Positions 39,106 to 45,640 of a stretch of DNA of 45,640 bases are shown here, piece after piece. This stretch comes from Qipengyuania sp. (GTDB lineage Bacteria > Pseudomonadota > Alphaproteobacteria > Sphingomonadales > Sphingomonadaceae). A model generated the notes under the pieces. It did no database searches. It was not told where the DNA came from and saw only the letters and a list, made by a program, of their open reading frames with translations. Location of the stretch: assembly GCA_019745075.1 (NCBI GenBank), contig JAIETR010000026.1, positions 1 through 45,640 of the forward strand. The letters run 5' to 3'. The position numbers and the translations under genes were made by a program. Positions within the stretch are counted from its first letter, which is position 1. Each line of letters opens with the position of its first letter.

Positions 39106-41502
39106 ATGGACAGCAGCTACCCCCTCCTCCCCCTGCGCGACATCGTCGTATTTCCCGGCATGGTCGTGCCGCTGTTCGTGGGCCGCGCGAAATCGGTCGC
39201 GGCGCTCGAAGCGGCGATGGAGGGCGGCAAGGAAATCGCGCTCGTGGCGCAGCTCGACCCGGCCTGCGACGATCCCGAGCGCGAGGATCTTTACGACCTC
39301 GGCGTGGTGGCGCAGGTGCTGCAGATGCTCAAGCTGCCCGATGGAACTGTGCGCGTCATGGTCGAGGGCAGCGCGCGCGTGAAGCTCGAAGAGCTTGGAG
39401 ATGCCGGCAACTATGTCTCCGCGCGCGTGTCGGTGGTGCCCGCGCGCAGCGCCGACGGAACCGAGATCACCGCCATGATGCGCCAGGTGGTCGAACAGTT
39501 CGGCGAATATGCCAAGCTCAAGAAGAACATGGACGAGGAAGGCGGTCAGGCGCTCAAGGAGATCGACGATGCCGGCGAGCTCGCCGACACCATCGCCGCG
39601 GGAATCGCGGTCAAGGTCGCCGACAAGCAGGCGCTGCTGACCGAGCCCGACCCGATGAAGCGGCTCGAGATGGTGATGGCCTTCATGGAGGGCGAGCTCT
39701 CGGTCCTCCAGGTCGAACGCAAGATTCGCGGCCGCGTGAAGCGGCAGATGGAGAAGAACCAGCGCGAATATTACCTCAACGAGCAATTGAAGGCGATACA
39801 GAACGAGCTCGGCGGCAGCGACGAGGAGACCAACGAACTCGCCGAACTGGCGGCGACGATCGCCAAGACGAGACTCAGCAAGGAAGCGCGCACCAAGGCC
39901 GAGGGCGAGCTCAAGAAATTGAAGTCGATGCAGCCGATGAGCGCCGAGGCGACCGTCATCCGCAACTATCTCGACGTGCTGCTCGGCCTGCCCTGGGGCA
40001 GGAAGTCGAAGCTCAAGAAGGACATCGCGCGCGCGCAGGACGTGCTCGACGCCGATCACTACGCGCTCGAGAAGGTCAAGGACCGGATCGTCGAATATCT
40101 CGCGGTTCAGGCGCGGACAAACCAGCTCAAGGGGCCGATCCTGTGCCTGGTCGGACCGCCCGGCGTGGGCAAGACCTCGCTCGGCAAGTCGATCGCCAAG
40201 GCGACCGGGCGCGCGTTCGTGCGCCAGTCGCTGGGGGGCGTGCGCGACGAGGCCGAAATCCGCGGCCACCGCCGCACCTACATCGGTTCGCTCCCTGGCA
40301 AGATCGTCACCAATTTGCGCAAGGCGGGCAAGGCCAATCCGCTGTTCCTGCTCGACGAGATCGACAAGCTCGGCCAGGATTTCCGCGGCGACCCCGCCTC
40401 GGCGCTGCTCGAGGTGCTCGATCCCGAACAGAACGCAAGGTTCCAGGATCACTACCTCGAGGTCGATTTCGACCTTTCGGACGTGATGTTCGTATGCACC
40501 GCCAACAGCCTCAACCTGCCGCAGCCGCTGCTCGACCGCATGGAGATCATCCGGCTGGAGGGCTACACCGAGGACGAGAAGGTCGAGATCGCGCAGCGGC
40601 ACCTCATCGCCAAGCAGGTCGCGGCGCATGGGCTCGCCGCGGGCGAGTTCGAGCTGACCGAGGCGGGCCTGCGAGACCTCATCCGCTATTACACCCGCGA
40701 GGCCGGGGTGCGCACGCTCGAGCGCGAGATCGCGCGGCTGGCGCGCAAGAGCCTGCGCCGCATCCTCGAGGGCAAGGACAGCGCGATCGCGATCACGCCC
40801 GAGAATCTCGGCGAGTTCGCGGGGGTGCGCAAGTTCAAGCACGGCATGGGCGAGGAGGAGGCGGAGATCGGCGCGGTGACCGGGCTCGCCTGGACCGAGG
40901 TCGGCGGCGAACTCCTCACCATCGAAAGCGTCACCACCCCCGGCAAGGGAGAGGTCAAGACCACCGGCAAGCTGGGCGAGGTGATGACCGAGAGCGTCGC
41001 CGCCGCCTTCAGCTTCGTGAAGGCGCGCGCGCCGGCCTATGGCATCAAGCCGAGCCTGTTCCACCGCAAGAACATCCATATCCATTTGCCCGAAGGCGCG
41101 GTGCCCAAGGATGGCCCGAGCGCGGGCGTGGGCATGGTGACCTCGATCGTCTCGACCCTCACCGGCGTGCCGGTGCGGCCCGATGTGGCGATGACCGGCG
41201 AGGTCACGCTGCGGGGCCGGGTGCTGGCCATCGGCGGCCTCAAGGAGAAGCTGCTCGCCGCTCTTCGCGGAGGCATCGCCACCGTCTTCATCCCCGAGGA
41301 GAACGTGAAGGACCTCGCCGAGATACCGGCGAACATCAGGGAGGAGCTCGAGATCGTTCCCGTCCGCCACGTCGACGAAGTGCTCGGGCGTGCGCTGGTT
41401 GGCCCGCTCGAGGCGATCGAATGGACCGAGGCCGACGATCTGTCGAGCCAGCCGCCGCCGGCGCCCGGCCCGACATCCGGGGCCGCGCCGACCGCGCACT
41501 GA
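39106..41502 (+). CDS. lon: ATP-dependent protease La (Lon)
   Basis: Cytoplasmic AAA+ serine protease that removes misfolded and regulatory proteins. 798 residues. N-terminal substrate domain (YPLLPLRDIVVFPGMVVPLFVGR), coiled coil (NQREYYLNEQLKAIQNELG), Walker A GPPGVGKTSLG, Walker B PLFLLDEIDK, sensor region VMFVCTANSLNLP, then the protease domain with catalytic Ser in PKDGPSAGVGM and Lys in GGLKEKLLAAL. Length is that of LonA. The C-terminus ends in a Pro-rich tail (QPPPAPGPTSGAAP). HU follows 185 nt later, the usual lon-hup order. Confidence 0.97.
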   Translation: MDSSYPLLPLRDIVVFPGMVVPLFVGRAKSVAALEAAMEGGKEIALVAQLDPACDDPEREDLYDLGVVAQVLQMLKLPDGTVRVMVEGSARVKLEELGDAGNYVSARVSVVPARSADGTEITAMMRQVVEQFGEYAKLKKNMDEEGGQALKEIDDAGELADTIAAGIAVKVADKQALLTEPDPMKRLEMVMAFMEGELSVLQVERKIRGRVKRQMEKNQREYYLNEQLKAIQNELGGSDEETNELAELAATIAKTRLSKEARTKAEGELKKLKSMQPMSAEATVIRNYLDVLLGLPWGRKSKLKKDIARAQDVLDADHYALEKVKDRIVEYLAVQARTNQLKGPILCLVGPPGVGKTSLGKSIAKATGRAFVRQSLGGVRDEAEIRGHRRTYIGSLPGKIVTNLRKAGKANPLFLLDEIDKLGQDFRGDPASALLEVLDPEQNARFQDHYLEVDFDLSDVMFVCTANSLNLPQPLLDRMEIIRLEGYTEDEKVEIAQRHLIAKQVAAHGLAAGEFELTEAGLRDLIRYYTREAGVRTLEREIARLARKSLRRILEGKDSAIAITPENLGEFAGVRKFKHGMGEEEAEIGAVTGLAWTEVGGELLTIESVTTPGKGEVKTTGKLGEVMTESVAAAFSFVKARAPAYGIKPSLFHRKNIHIHLPEGAVPKDGPSAGVGMVTSIVSTLTGVPVRPDVAMTGEVTLRGRVLAIGGLKEKLLAALRGGIATVFIPEENVKDLAEIPANIREELEIVPVRHVDEVLGRALVGPLEAIEWTEADDLSSQPPPAPGPTSGAAPTAH

Positions 41503-41687
41503 CCGGCGGATTCGTCTCGATCCGGACCGGTTTCCGCCCGGTGCTGCATTTTCCGCGCCGGATTGGCGGCAATCGGCGGGATTTGCCTTTGACACGGACG
41601 GCAAAAGCCCCTCAACCTCGCCGCTTCATGCGCGGCGAGTCCCGCCTGGCGCAGCGTCAGTTTTCGACCAAGGGGGTGTGCTGAACA

Positions 41688-41960
41688 ATGAACAAGAACG
41701 ACTTGATCGGCTCGGTTGCCGACACCAGCGGGCTTTCCAAGAGCCAGGCCGCGAGCGCCGTCGAGAGCGTGTTCGATTCGATCTCCACCGCCCTCAGGAA
41801 GGGCGACGAGGTCCGGCTGGTCGGATTTGGCACCTTCTCGGTCGCCAGGCGCAAGGCCTCCACCGGGCGCAACCCCCGGACCGGCGAGCCGATGGCGATC
41901 AAGGCGTCGAACCAGCCCAAGTTCAAGGCGGGCAAGGGCCTCAAGGATTCGGTGAACTGA
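41688..41960 (+). CDS. HU family DNA-binding protein
   Basis: Nucleoid protein that bends DNA without sequence specificity. 90 residues: MNKNDLIGSVADTSGLSKSQAASAVESVFDSISTAL, then the beta-arm GFGTFSVARRKASTGRNPRTGEPMAIKAS with the conserved RNPRTG tip, and the C-terminal PKFKAGKGLKDSVN. Full-length and typical of HU rather than IHF. It is preceded by TTGACA (41589-41594), possibly a -35 box; the -10 is unclear. A GC-rich hairpin follows the stop at 41965. It lies after lon as in other alphaproteobacteria. Confidence 0.96.
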   Translation: MNKNDLIGSVADTSGLSKSQAASAVESVFDSISTALRKGDEVRLVGFGTFSVARRKASTGRNPRTGEPMAIKASNQPKFKAGKGLKDSVN

Positions 41961-41964
41961 CGAG

Positions 41965-41987
41965 GCGGCCCCGCCCGTCGGGGTCGC
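41965..41987 (+). terminator. GC-rich hairpin after the HU gene
   Basis: GCGGCCCCG / CGGGGTCGC stem of 9 bp (one G-U) with loop CCCGT, 5 nt after the HU stop. No T-tract follows, so termination may be partial. It also lies before the converging rRNA methyltransferase stop. Confidence 0.5.
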
Positions 41988-42036
41988 CGGAGTTCGGGCC
42001 GCATTGCCTCGGGAGGGGCGATGCGGCTTCTCGCCG

Positions 42037-42828
42037 TCAGCTGCGGCTGGCTATGGCGTAAAGCGCGACGGCGGCGGCGTTCGAGACATTGAGGCTCTCG
42101 ACCGCATCGCCGATCGGAAGCCGCGCCAGCGCGTCGCAATGGCCGGCGATATTGGGCCGCATCCCCGGTCCTTCGGCGCCGAGCACCAGCGCGACCGGGC
42201 CCGCCGGCAGCGCCTCGCCCAGCGTGGCGCCGGCTTCGCCCGCCAGGCCGATCCGCCAATATCCGGCGGCGGCGATCTCCTCGAGCGCGCGCGCCAGATT
42301 GACCACGCGCACCCACGGCAGCACCTCGAGCGCGCCGCTGGCCGCCTTGGCGACCACCCCGCCCTCGGGCGGGGCGTGGCGGTCCTGCGTCACCAGCGCC
42401 GCGGCGCCGAAAGCCGCGGCCGAGCGCATCACGGCGCCGAGATTGTGCGGATCGGTGACCTGATCGAGCACCACGATCGGGCGCGCCGGATTGCCGCTCA
42501 GCACCTCGTCGAGATGGATGTCCTCGAGCGCGGCGCATTCGAGCACGAGACCCTGATGCGGCGCGTCGCGCGCGACCAGCCGGTCGAGATCGGGGGTGTC
42601 GGCATACTCGACCGGAAAATCCGCCGGCAGTTCGCCGTCTAGCGACGCAACGGCCTCGTGCGTGGCCCACAGCTTGCGGTGCTGACGTGCCGGGTTCCCG
42701 AGCGCCGCCTCGACCGCGTGGCGGCCCCACAATCGCACCTGCCCGCTGCTCGCCCGGCCGCTGCCGCGGCCGCCCTGCATCCGTCCCGCACGCCCGCGCA
42801 GCGCGCGTTTCCTGTCGCCCTTAGCCAT
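42037..42828 (-). CDS. rlmB: TrmH/SpoU-family RNA 2'-O-methyltransferase (RlmB-like)
   Basis: Methylates a ribose in RNA with SAM, most likely G2251 of 23S rRNA. 263 residues from ATG 42828 (MAKGDRKRALRGRAG); a start at 42879 is less typical. A basic Gly/Arg-rich N-terminus, an L30e-like substrate domain (GRHAVEAALGNPARQHRKLWAT), then the SPOUT knot: motif 1 VVLDQVTDPHNLGAVMRSAAAFGA, motif 2 PVALVLGAEGPGMRPNI, motif 3 LPIGDAVESLNVSNAAAVALYAI. All three are intact. It is convergent with HU and lies next to tRNA-Tyr. Confidence 0.9.
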   Translation of the reverse strand: MAKGDRKRALRGRAGRMQGGRGSGRASSGQVRLWGRHAVEAALGNPARQHRKLWATHEAVASLDGELPADFPVEYADTPDLDRLVARDAPHQGLVLECAALEDIHLDEVLSGNPARPIVVLDQVTDPHNLGAVMRSAAAFGAAALVTQDRHAPPEGGVVAKAASGALEVLPWVRVVNLARALEEIAAAGYWRIGLAGEAGATLGEALPAGPVALVLGAEGPGMRPNIAGHCDALARLPIGDAVESLNVSNAAAVALYAIASRS

Positions 42829-42945
42829 GCCGCGCCCCCTGCCAGCGCGGCCATTGACAGGCAAGCACCGCTTCGCCAAAGGGCGCCTCTCTCGGCGAAG
42901 GGCCCCTCCGCGGGCCCGTTCCCAGCACCGAATTGCGAGCCCTGT

Positions 42946-43031
42946 GGACAGGTGGCCGAGTGGTTAAAGGCAGCAGACTGTAAATCTGCCCGCGCAAGCG
43001 TACGCTGGTTCGAATCCAGCCCTGTCCACCA
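42946..43031 (+). tRNA. tRNA-Tyr(GTA)
   Basis: 86 nt including encoded CCA (43029-43031). Acceptor stem GGACAGG/CCTGTCC, D arm with GGCCGAGTGGTTAAAGGC, anticodon loop CTGTAAA (anticodon GTA, 42980-42982), a long class-II variable arm (CCCGCGCAAGCG) and T arm GGTTCGAATCC. The 3' end borders an island with its integrase 198 nt further on, so it is presumably the attachment site. Confidence 0.97.
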
Positions 43032-43140
43032 AGCGCTCTCCCGTCGAAACCCGCCCGACCCCGAAATTCCTCGATATTCCCTAGTGTAAGGTGATCGCAC
43101 AAGCCCGCCCAAGCCTGTTGCCAGCCGTCCGCAACCGCGC

Positions 43141-43222
43141 TAAGGTGTGGGAGTAAAGTGTGGTAGGACGCTTTCCCTCCCACACTTATCCCCTCGCGGC
43201 GAAGGCCGCGTAAGTGTGGGAG
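43141..43222. repeat. Arm-type site repeats ahead of the P4-type integrase
   Basis: Copies of the 12-nt motif TAAGTGTGGGAG lie between tRNA-Tyr and the integrase start: TAAGGTGTGGGAG (43141), AAAGTGTGGTAGG (43155), the inverted CTCCCACACTTA (43177-43188) and TAAGTGTGGGAG (43211). Direct and inverted copies beside an attachment site fit integrase arm-binding sites and possible autoregulation of int. No CRISPR-like regularity. Confidence 0.7.
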
Positions 43223-43228
43223 CAGCTT

Positions 43229-44455
43229 ATGGGCAAGTTGACGGCGGTAGCGGTGAAGGCCGCGCTAGCGAATCCGGGGAGTTACAGCGACGGCAACGGA
43301 CTGATCCTGAAAGTGGACAAGCGCGGTGGCGCCTATTGGCTGTGCCGGTTGCAGCGTGACGGTAAGCGGCAGGATATCGGCGTTGGTAGCGCAAAGTTGC
43401 TGGCGCTGGCCGATGCCCGCGATGAGGCGGTCAAGCTGCGGAGGGCCATCAAGGTCGAAAAGCGCGACGTTCTGGCGGAGCGGAAGGGCGAAGCCGCCGC
43501 TAAGGTGACGTTCCGCGAAGCCGCCAAAACCTATCACGCGGAAAACGAAGTGGGTTGGAAAAGCACGATCTACGCCCGCCAATGGCTCGCCAGCTTGGAA
43601 AACTACGCCTTCCCGAAATTGGGCGACCGTCCGACCGGCGGCATCACGGCGGCAGACATAATCGCGGTGCTGACGCCGATCTGGCAGGAAATTCCCGAAA
43701 CCGCCCGCCAAGTGCGCAATCGGATTTGCGCGGTGCTGGATTATTCCCATGCAAAGGGCTGGCGATCCAGAGAAGCCCCATCCGGCAGCGGCAGCCTGAA
43801 AGCCGGGCGCGGCCTTCCCCGGCAGGTGAAGGAACGGGGAAACCGCAAGGCCATGCCCTATGTCGCGGTGCCGGCATTCATCGTCGCTCTGCGCCGGAAG
43901 CCATCATTTGGACGCTTGGCACTTGAGCTGCTGATTTTGACCGGGGTGCGCTCGCAAGAGGTCCGATTGGCGACATGGACCGAATTCGACCTTGAGGCTC
44001 GTCTGTGGACGGCTCCAGGCGATCACATGAAGCGCGGCAAGGCGCATATTGTCCCGCTGTCCGACGCTGCGCTGACAGTGCTTGCGAAGGCGAAAGCGCT
44101 GAAATTGGCGAATACGGAAATCGTGTTCCCCGGCGTTGGCGGCAAGCCCATGTCCGATATGACGCTGTTGAAGGTGCTGCGCGATGCGAGCGAGCCTTTC
44201 CACGTCCACGGTTTCCGCTCCGCGTTTACCGACTGGGCGGCGAACGCAGGCTTTCCCGATGCCGTGGTGGAAGCGGCGCTTGCCCACAAGACGCCAGACG
44301 CCGTGCAGGCCGCATATCGGCGCACAACCTACCTTGGCACGCCTAATCAACCGGGCGCCCGCGCGAAGCTCATGGAAGCATGGGGCCGCTATTGCCACGG
44401 CGGCGCGGCTGACACGAAGGTGGTGCCGATCCGCAAGGCGAGAGGCGGCAAGTGA
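43229..44455 (+). CDS. P4-type tyrosine integrase (DUF4102 N-terminus)
   Basis: Integrates a genomic island at tRNA-Tyr. 408 residues from ATG 43229 (MGKLTAVAVKAALANPGSYSDGNGLILKVDKRG), the DUF4102 arm-binding domain; a GTG 15 nt upstream is possible. The core-binding domain is about 95-190 and the catalytic domain follows: Arg in LLILTGVRSQEVRLATW, Lys in HMKRGKAHIVPLS, HxxR in HVHGFRSAFTDWA, His in ALAHKTPDAVQAAY and Tyr in RRTTYLG. Full-length and apparently active. It overlaps the next gene by 4 nt (GTGA). The island lies downstream, outside the core. Confidence 0.93.
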   Translation: MGKLTAVAVKAALANPGSYSDGNGLILKVDKRGGAYWLCRLQRDGKRQDIGVGSAKLLALADARDEAVKLRRAIKVEKRDVLAERKGEAAAKVTFREAAKTYHAENEVGWKSTIYARQWLASLENYAFPKLGDRPTGGITAADIIAVLTPIWQEIPETARQVRNRICAVLDYSHAKGWRSREAPSGSGSLKAGRGLPRQVKERGNRKAMPYVAVPAFIVALRRKPSFGRLALELLILTGVRSQEVRLATWTEFDLEARLWTAPGDHMKRGKAHIVPLSDAALTVLAKAKALKLANTEIVFPGVGGKPMSDMTLLKVLRDASEPFHVHGFRSAFTDWAANAGFPDAVVEAALAHKTPDAVQAAYRRTTYLGTPNQPGARAKLMEAWGRYCHGGAADTKVVPIRKARGGK

Positions 44456-45153
44456 GCAAGGCGGGCAAGCGTCCGCCGGTTTGGGAAATTGATCCGACCA
44501 CAGGCGAAACTGTCATTAGGCCCCGAAGGGAATTACTCGCCCGCCAACGCAAAACCGCCGGCCGGGTTGCCGCGTTCGACGAATTGCATAAGCAATTGGC
44601 GGCGGCGACGGAAGAGTTTTTGAATCGGGGCGACGGCGGACGACAGGGCGTTTACGATGCGATGGACGCGTTGGTGAGCTACCTGACCAGGCAAGGAATA
44701 CCTTACGCGGCGCTAGAGCCGCTTATCGCCGTGCAGACGGCTATCGTGGACGCGGACCACGGCACGATAAGTCCGACATTTACCCCCAGTCGAAAGCCAC
44801 AGGGTGGAAAGCCGCCGGCATCAGACATGCAACTCGCGTTTGAGGGGAAAATGGCCATCGTGATGGAATGCTGCGTCCGGCATTGCAAAGCAGAGGGGAA
44901 ACGGCCCTATGTCGAGCCAGCCGCACAGTTGGCCGCAAAGCTAATCAATGAATCGCCTTGGCCTGTCCGAGTGAACGTCCAACAATTGGTAAAGCTTCGC
45001 CAACGCATTCAGCAAGCCAGCGCGGACAGCATGGATCGAGCGCAAGTGGATATTGCTTTCAAGTCCGGGGTGGCGCGGCAACACCCGCTTGAATGGGCAA
45101 AGGCTTTGCTCAGCGAAGGGCTGGTAAATCCGCCCCCAAAACTTTCCACATAA
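44452..45153 (+). CDS. Island hypothetical protein, coupled to the integrase
   Basis: 233 residues from GTG 44452, overlapping the integrase stop (GTGA). Unrecognised. The N-terminus (PPVWEIDPTTGETVIRPRRELLARQRKTAGRV) is basic; the middle (VYDAMDALVSYLTRQGIPYAALEPLIAVQTAIVDADHG) and the C-terminal half (AIVMECCVRHCKAEGKRPYVEPAAQLAAKLI) are helical. The C-terminus ends ARQHPLEWAKALLSEG. Coupling to int suggests an element-specific partner, such as a recombination directionality or maintenance factor, but that is inference only. Confidence 0.7.
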   Translation: MSKAGKRPPVWEIDPTTGETVIRPRRELLARQRKTAGRVAAFDELHKQLAAATEEFLNRGDGGRQGVYDAMDALVSYLTRQGIPYAALEPLIAVQTAIVDADHGTISPTFTPSRKPQGGKPPASDMQLAFEGKMAIVMECCVRHCKAEGKRPYVEPAAQLAAKLINESPWPVRVNVQQLVKLRQRIQQASADSMDRAQVDIAFKSGVARQHPLEWAKALLSEGLVNPPPKLST

Positions 45154-45237
45154 CCCGCGCTGTTAGCCGGAACGATTTGGCCGTTCACCGCCGTCACAGC
45201 CCGCGCAACCCCGCGCCGGCCATGACGGAGATTGCAG

Positions 45238-45426
45238 ATGCAACCGATCCTTTGTTCCCAAGCCGAAGCCGGAAAGATGCTAGCTATCGGCAAGACCAAG
45301 TTGGCCGAGTTGGTCGTCAGCGGACAGCTTGAAACTGTCCGCATCGGCACGCGCCGTCTGGTGAAAATCGCCAGCGTCATGCGCCTGGCTGGCATCGAAA
45401 CCCCGCAGGACGGCGAGGCATGGTGA
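45238..45426 (+). CDS. AlpA/excisionase-like helix-turn-helix protein
   Basis: 62 residues from ATG 45238 (MQPILCSQAEAGKMLAIG), with GGAG 7 nt ahead. The sequence SQAEAGKMLAIGKTKLAELVVSGQLETVRIGTRRLVKI is a MerR/Xis-type winged HTH, as in AlpA and excisionases that act with P4-type integrases. It is 84 nt after the island hypothetical gene. It probably controls excision or int expression. Short but convincing. Confidence 0.78.
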   Translation: MQPILCSQAEAGKMLAIGKTKLAELVVSGQLETVRIGTRRLVKIASVMRLAGIETPQDGEAW

Positions 45427-45535
45427 TCCCGGCCGAGAGCCTGCGAGCACTTATCTCATGCGGAGATGGATAATGCGGCGGTGGCGGCAAGCGCGGGTGG
45501 CACTCTCAATGCCATCGCGTCCTAGTCACCTGAAT

Positions 45536-45640
45536 CTAAAGTTCGCCACATAAGGTCAGGTCAGCCTTTTGACAGAAGCGTTTGACGGCGGCGAGGATTT
45601 CGTCGGCGGATTTGACCCATCGGAATGGCTTTGGGTTGGC
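45536..45640 (-). mobile_element. IS630-family transposase, 3' end only (continues off the window)
   Basis: The minus strand reads ANPKPFRWVKSADEILAAVKRFCQKADLTLCGEL-stop (stop at 45536-45538). The C-terminal NPKPFRWVKSADEILAAVKRFC is typical of IS630-type transposases. The sequence just left, TAGTCACCTGAATC from 45523, could be the IS end at a TA target. The bulk of the element lies to the right of the window. Confidence 0.8.

Noticed and set aside
38626..41604. A 992-codon minus-strand frame opposite lon
   Set aside because: Lon is unmistakable on the plus strand; the opposite frame is Leu/Arg/Asp/His-rich shadow translation.
39027..41684. An 885-codon plus-strand frame over lon in another phase
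   Set aside because: Arg/Gly-rich shadow of lon; it has no start context or family features.

Overview
The window looks like a piece of chromosome from a sphingomonad-type alphaproteobacterium (order Sphingomonadales; genus not resolved). Reasons, partly inference: high GC, a small-type SRP RNA, yajC-secD-secF order, a small ETC complex I (NDUFS4-like) subunit, a DUF6456-like regulator, and copies of the short REP-like palindrome (core CTCGACTNCGCTCGA with GAACGG) that is frequent in this group. About 24 kb of high-GC core genome (about 19.0-43.0 kb) lies between two accessory regions. Each accessory region abuts a tRNA gene with a tyrosine recombinase beside it: tRNA-Pro(GGG) on the left and tRNA-Tyr(GTA) on the right.

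Left accessory region (1-18.9 kb). A DHA2/EmrB-type MFS pump (cut by the window edge) and its HlyD/EmrA partner are divergent from a MarR regulator, which is followed after 4 nt by an ABC1/UbiB-family atypical kinase. Next come a lone putative lipoprotein and a compact 210-residue tyrosine recombinase. A complete RNA-repair module follows: rtcB-rtcA, the divergent sigma54 activator rtcR with an N-terminal CARF-like domain, a well-spaced -24/-12 promoter in front of rtcB, and a perfect 11-bp hairpin in the rtcB leader. After a succinate-semialdehyde-type dehydrogenase comes a three-gene block: a membrane-anchored coiled-coil protein of unknown function, an AAA+ ATPase and a large subtilisin-like protease. 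The last two match the IetA/IetS pair, known for plasmid stability and phage defence. The region ends with a 688-residue integrase facing away from tRNA-Pro; four GTGCAC palindromes at an exact 12-bp period precede it.

Core region (19-43 kb). In order: yajC-secD-secF (protein export); an XRE regulator with a start-less YdeI/OmpD-associated-like gene fused in frame behind its stop; a DUF6456-like protein; an ABC-F ATPase (uup type) carrying two in-frame REP-like insertions; a secreted amidohydrolase; a SIMPL-domain protein; a PepSY-like protein with a PhoP/PhoQ-like two-component system; a tiny membrane protein; an AroQ-type chorismate mutase divergent from a long-chain polyprenyl diphosphate synthase (quinone side chain); two tiny genes; hrpB helicase; the complex I subunit; SRP RNA; dnaX-ybaB; a PilZ-HTH fusion; lon; a HU gene; and an rlmB/TrmH-type rRNA methyltransferase.

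Right accessory region (43.0 kb to end). A P4-type integrase lies directly after tRNA-Tyr, preceded by repeated 12-bp arm-type sites. It overlaps a hypothetical gene by 4 nt and is followed by an AlpA/excisionase-like small protein and the 3' end of an IS630-type transposase running off the window.

The most promising material for a new system is the IetAS-like pair with its upstream membrane gene (11.49-16.16 kb). Next is the CARF-controlled RtcBA module with its leader hairpin.
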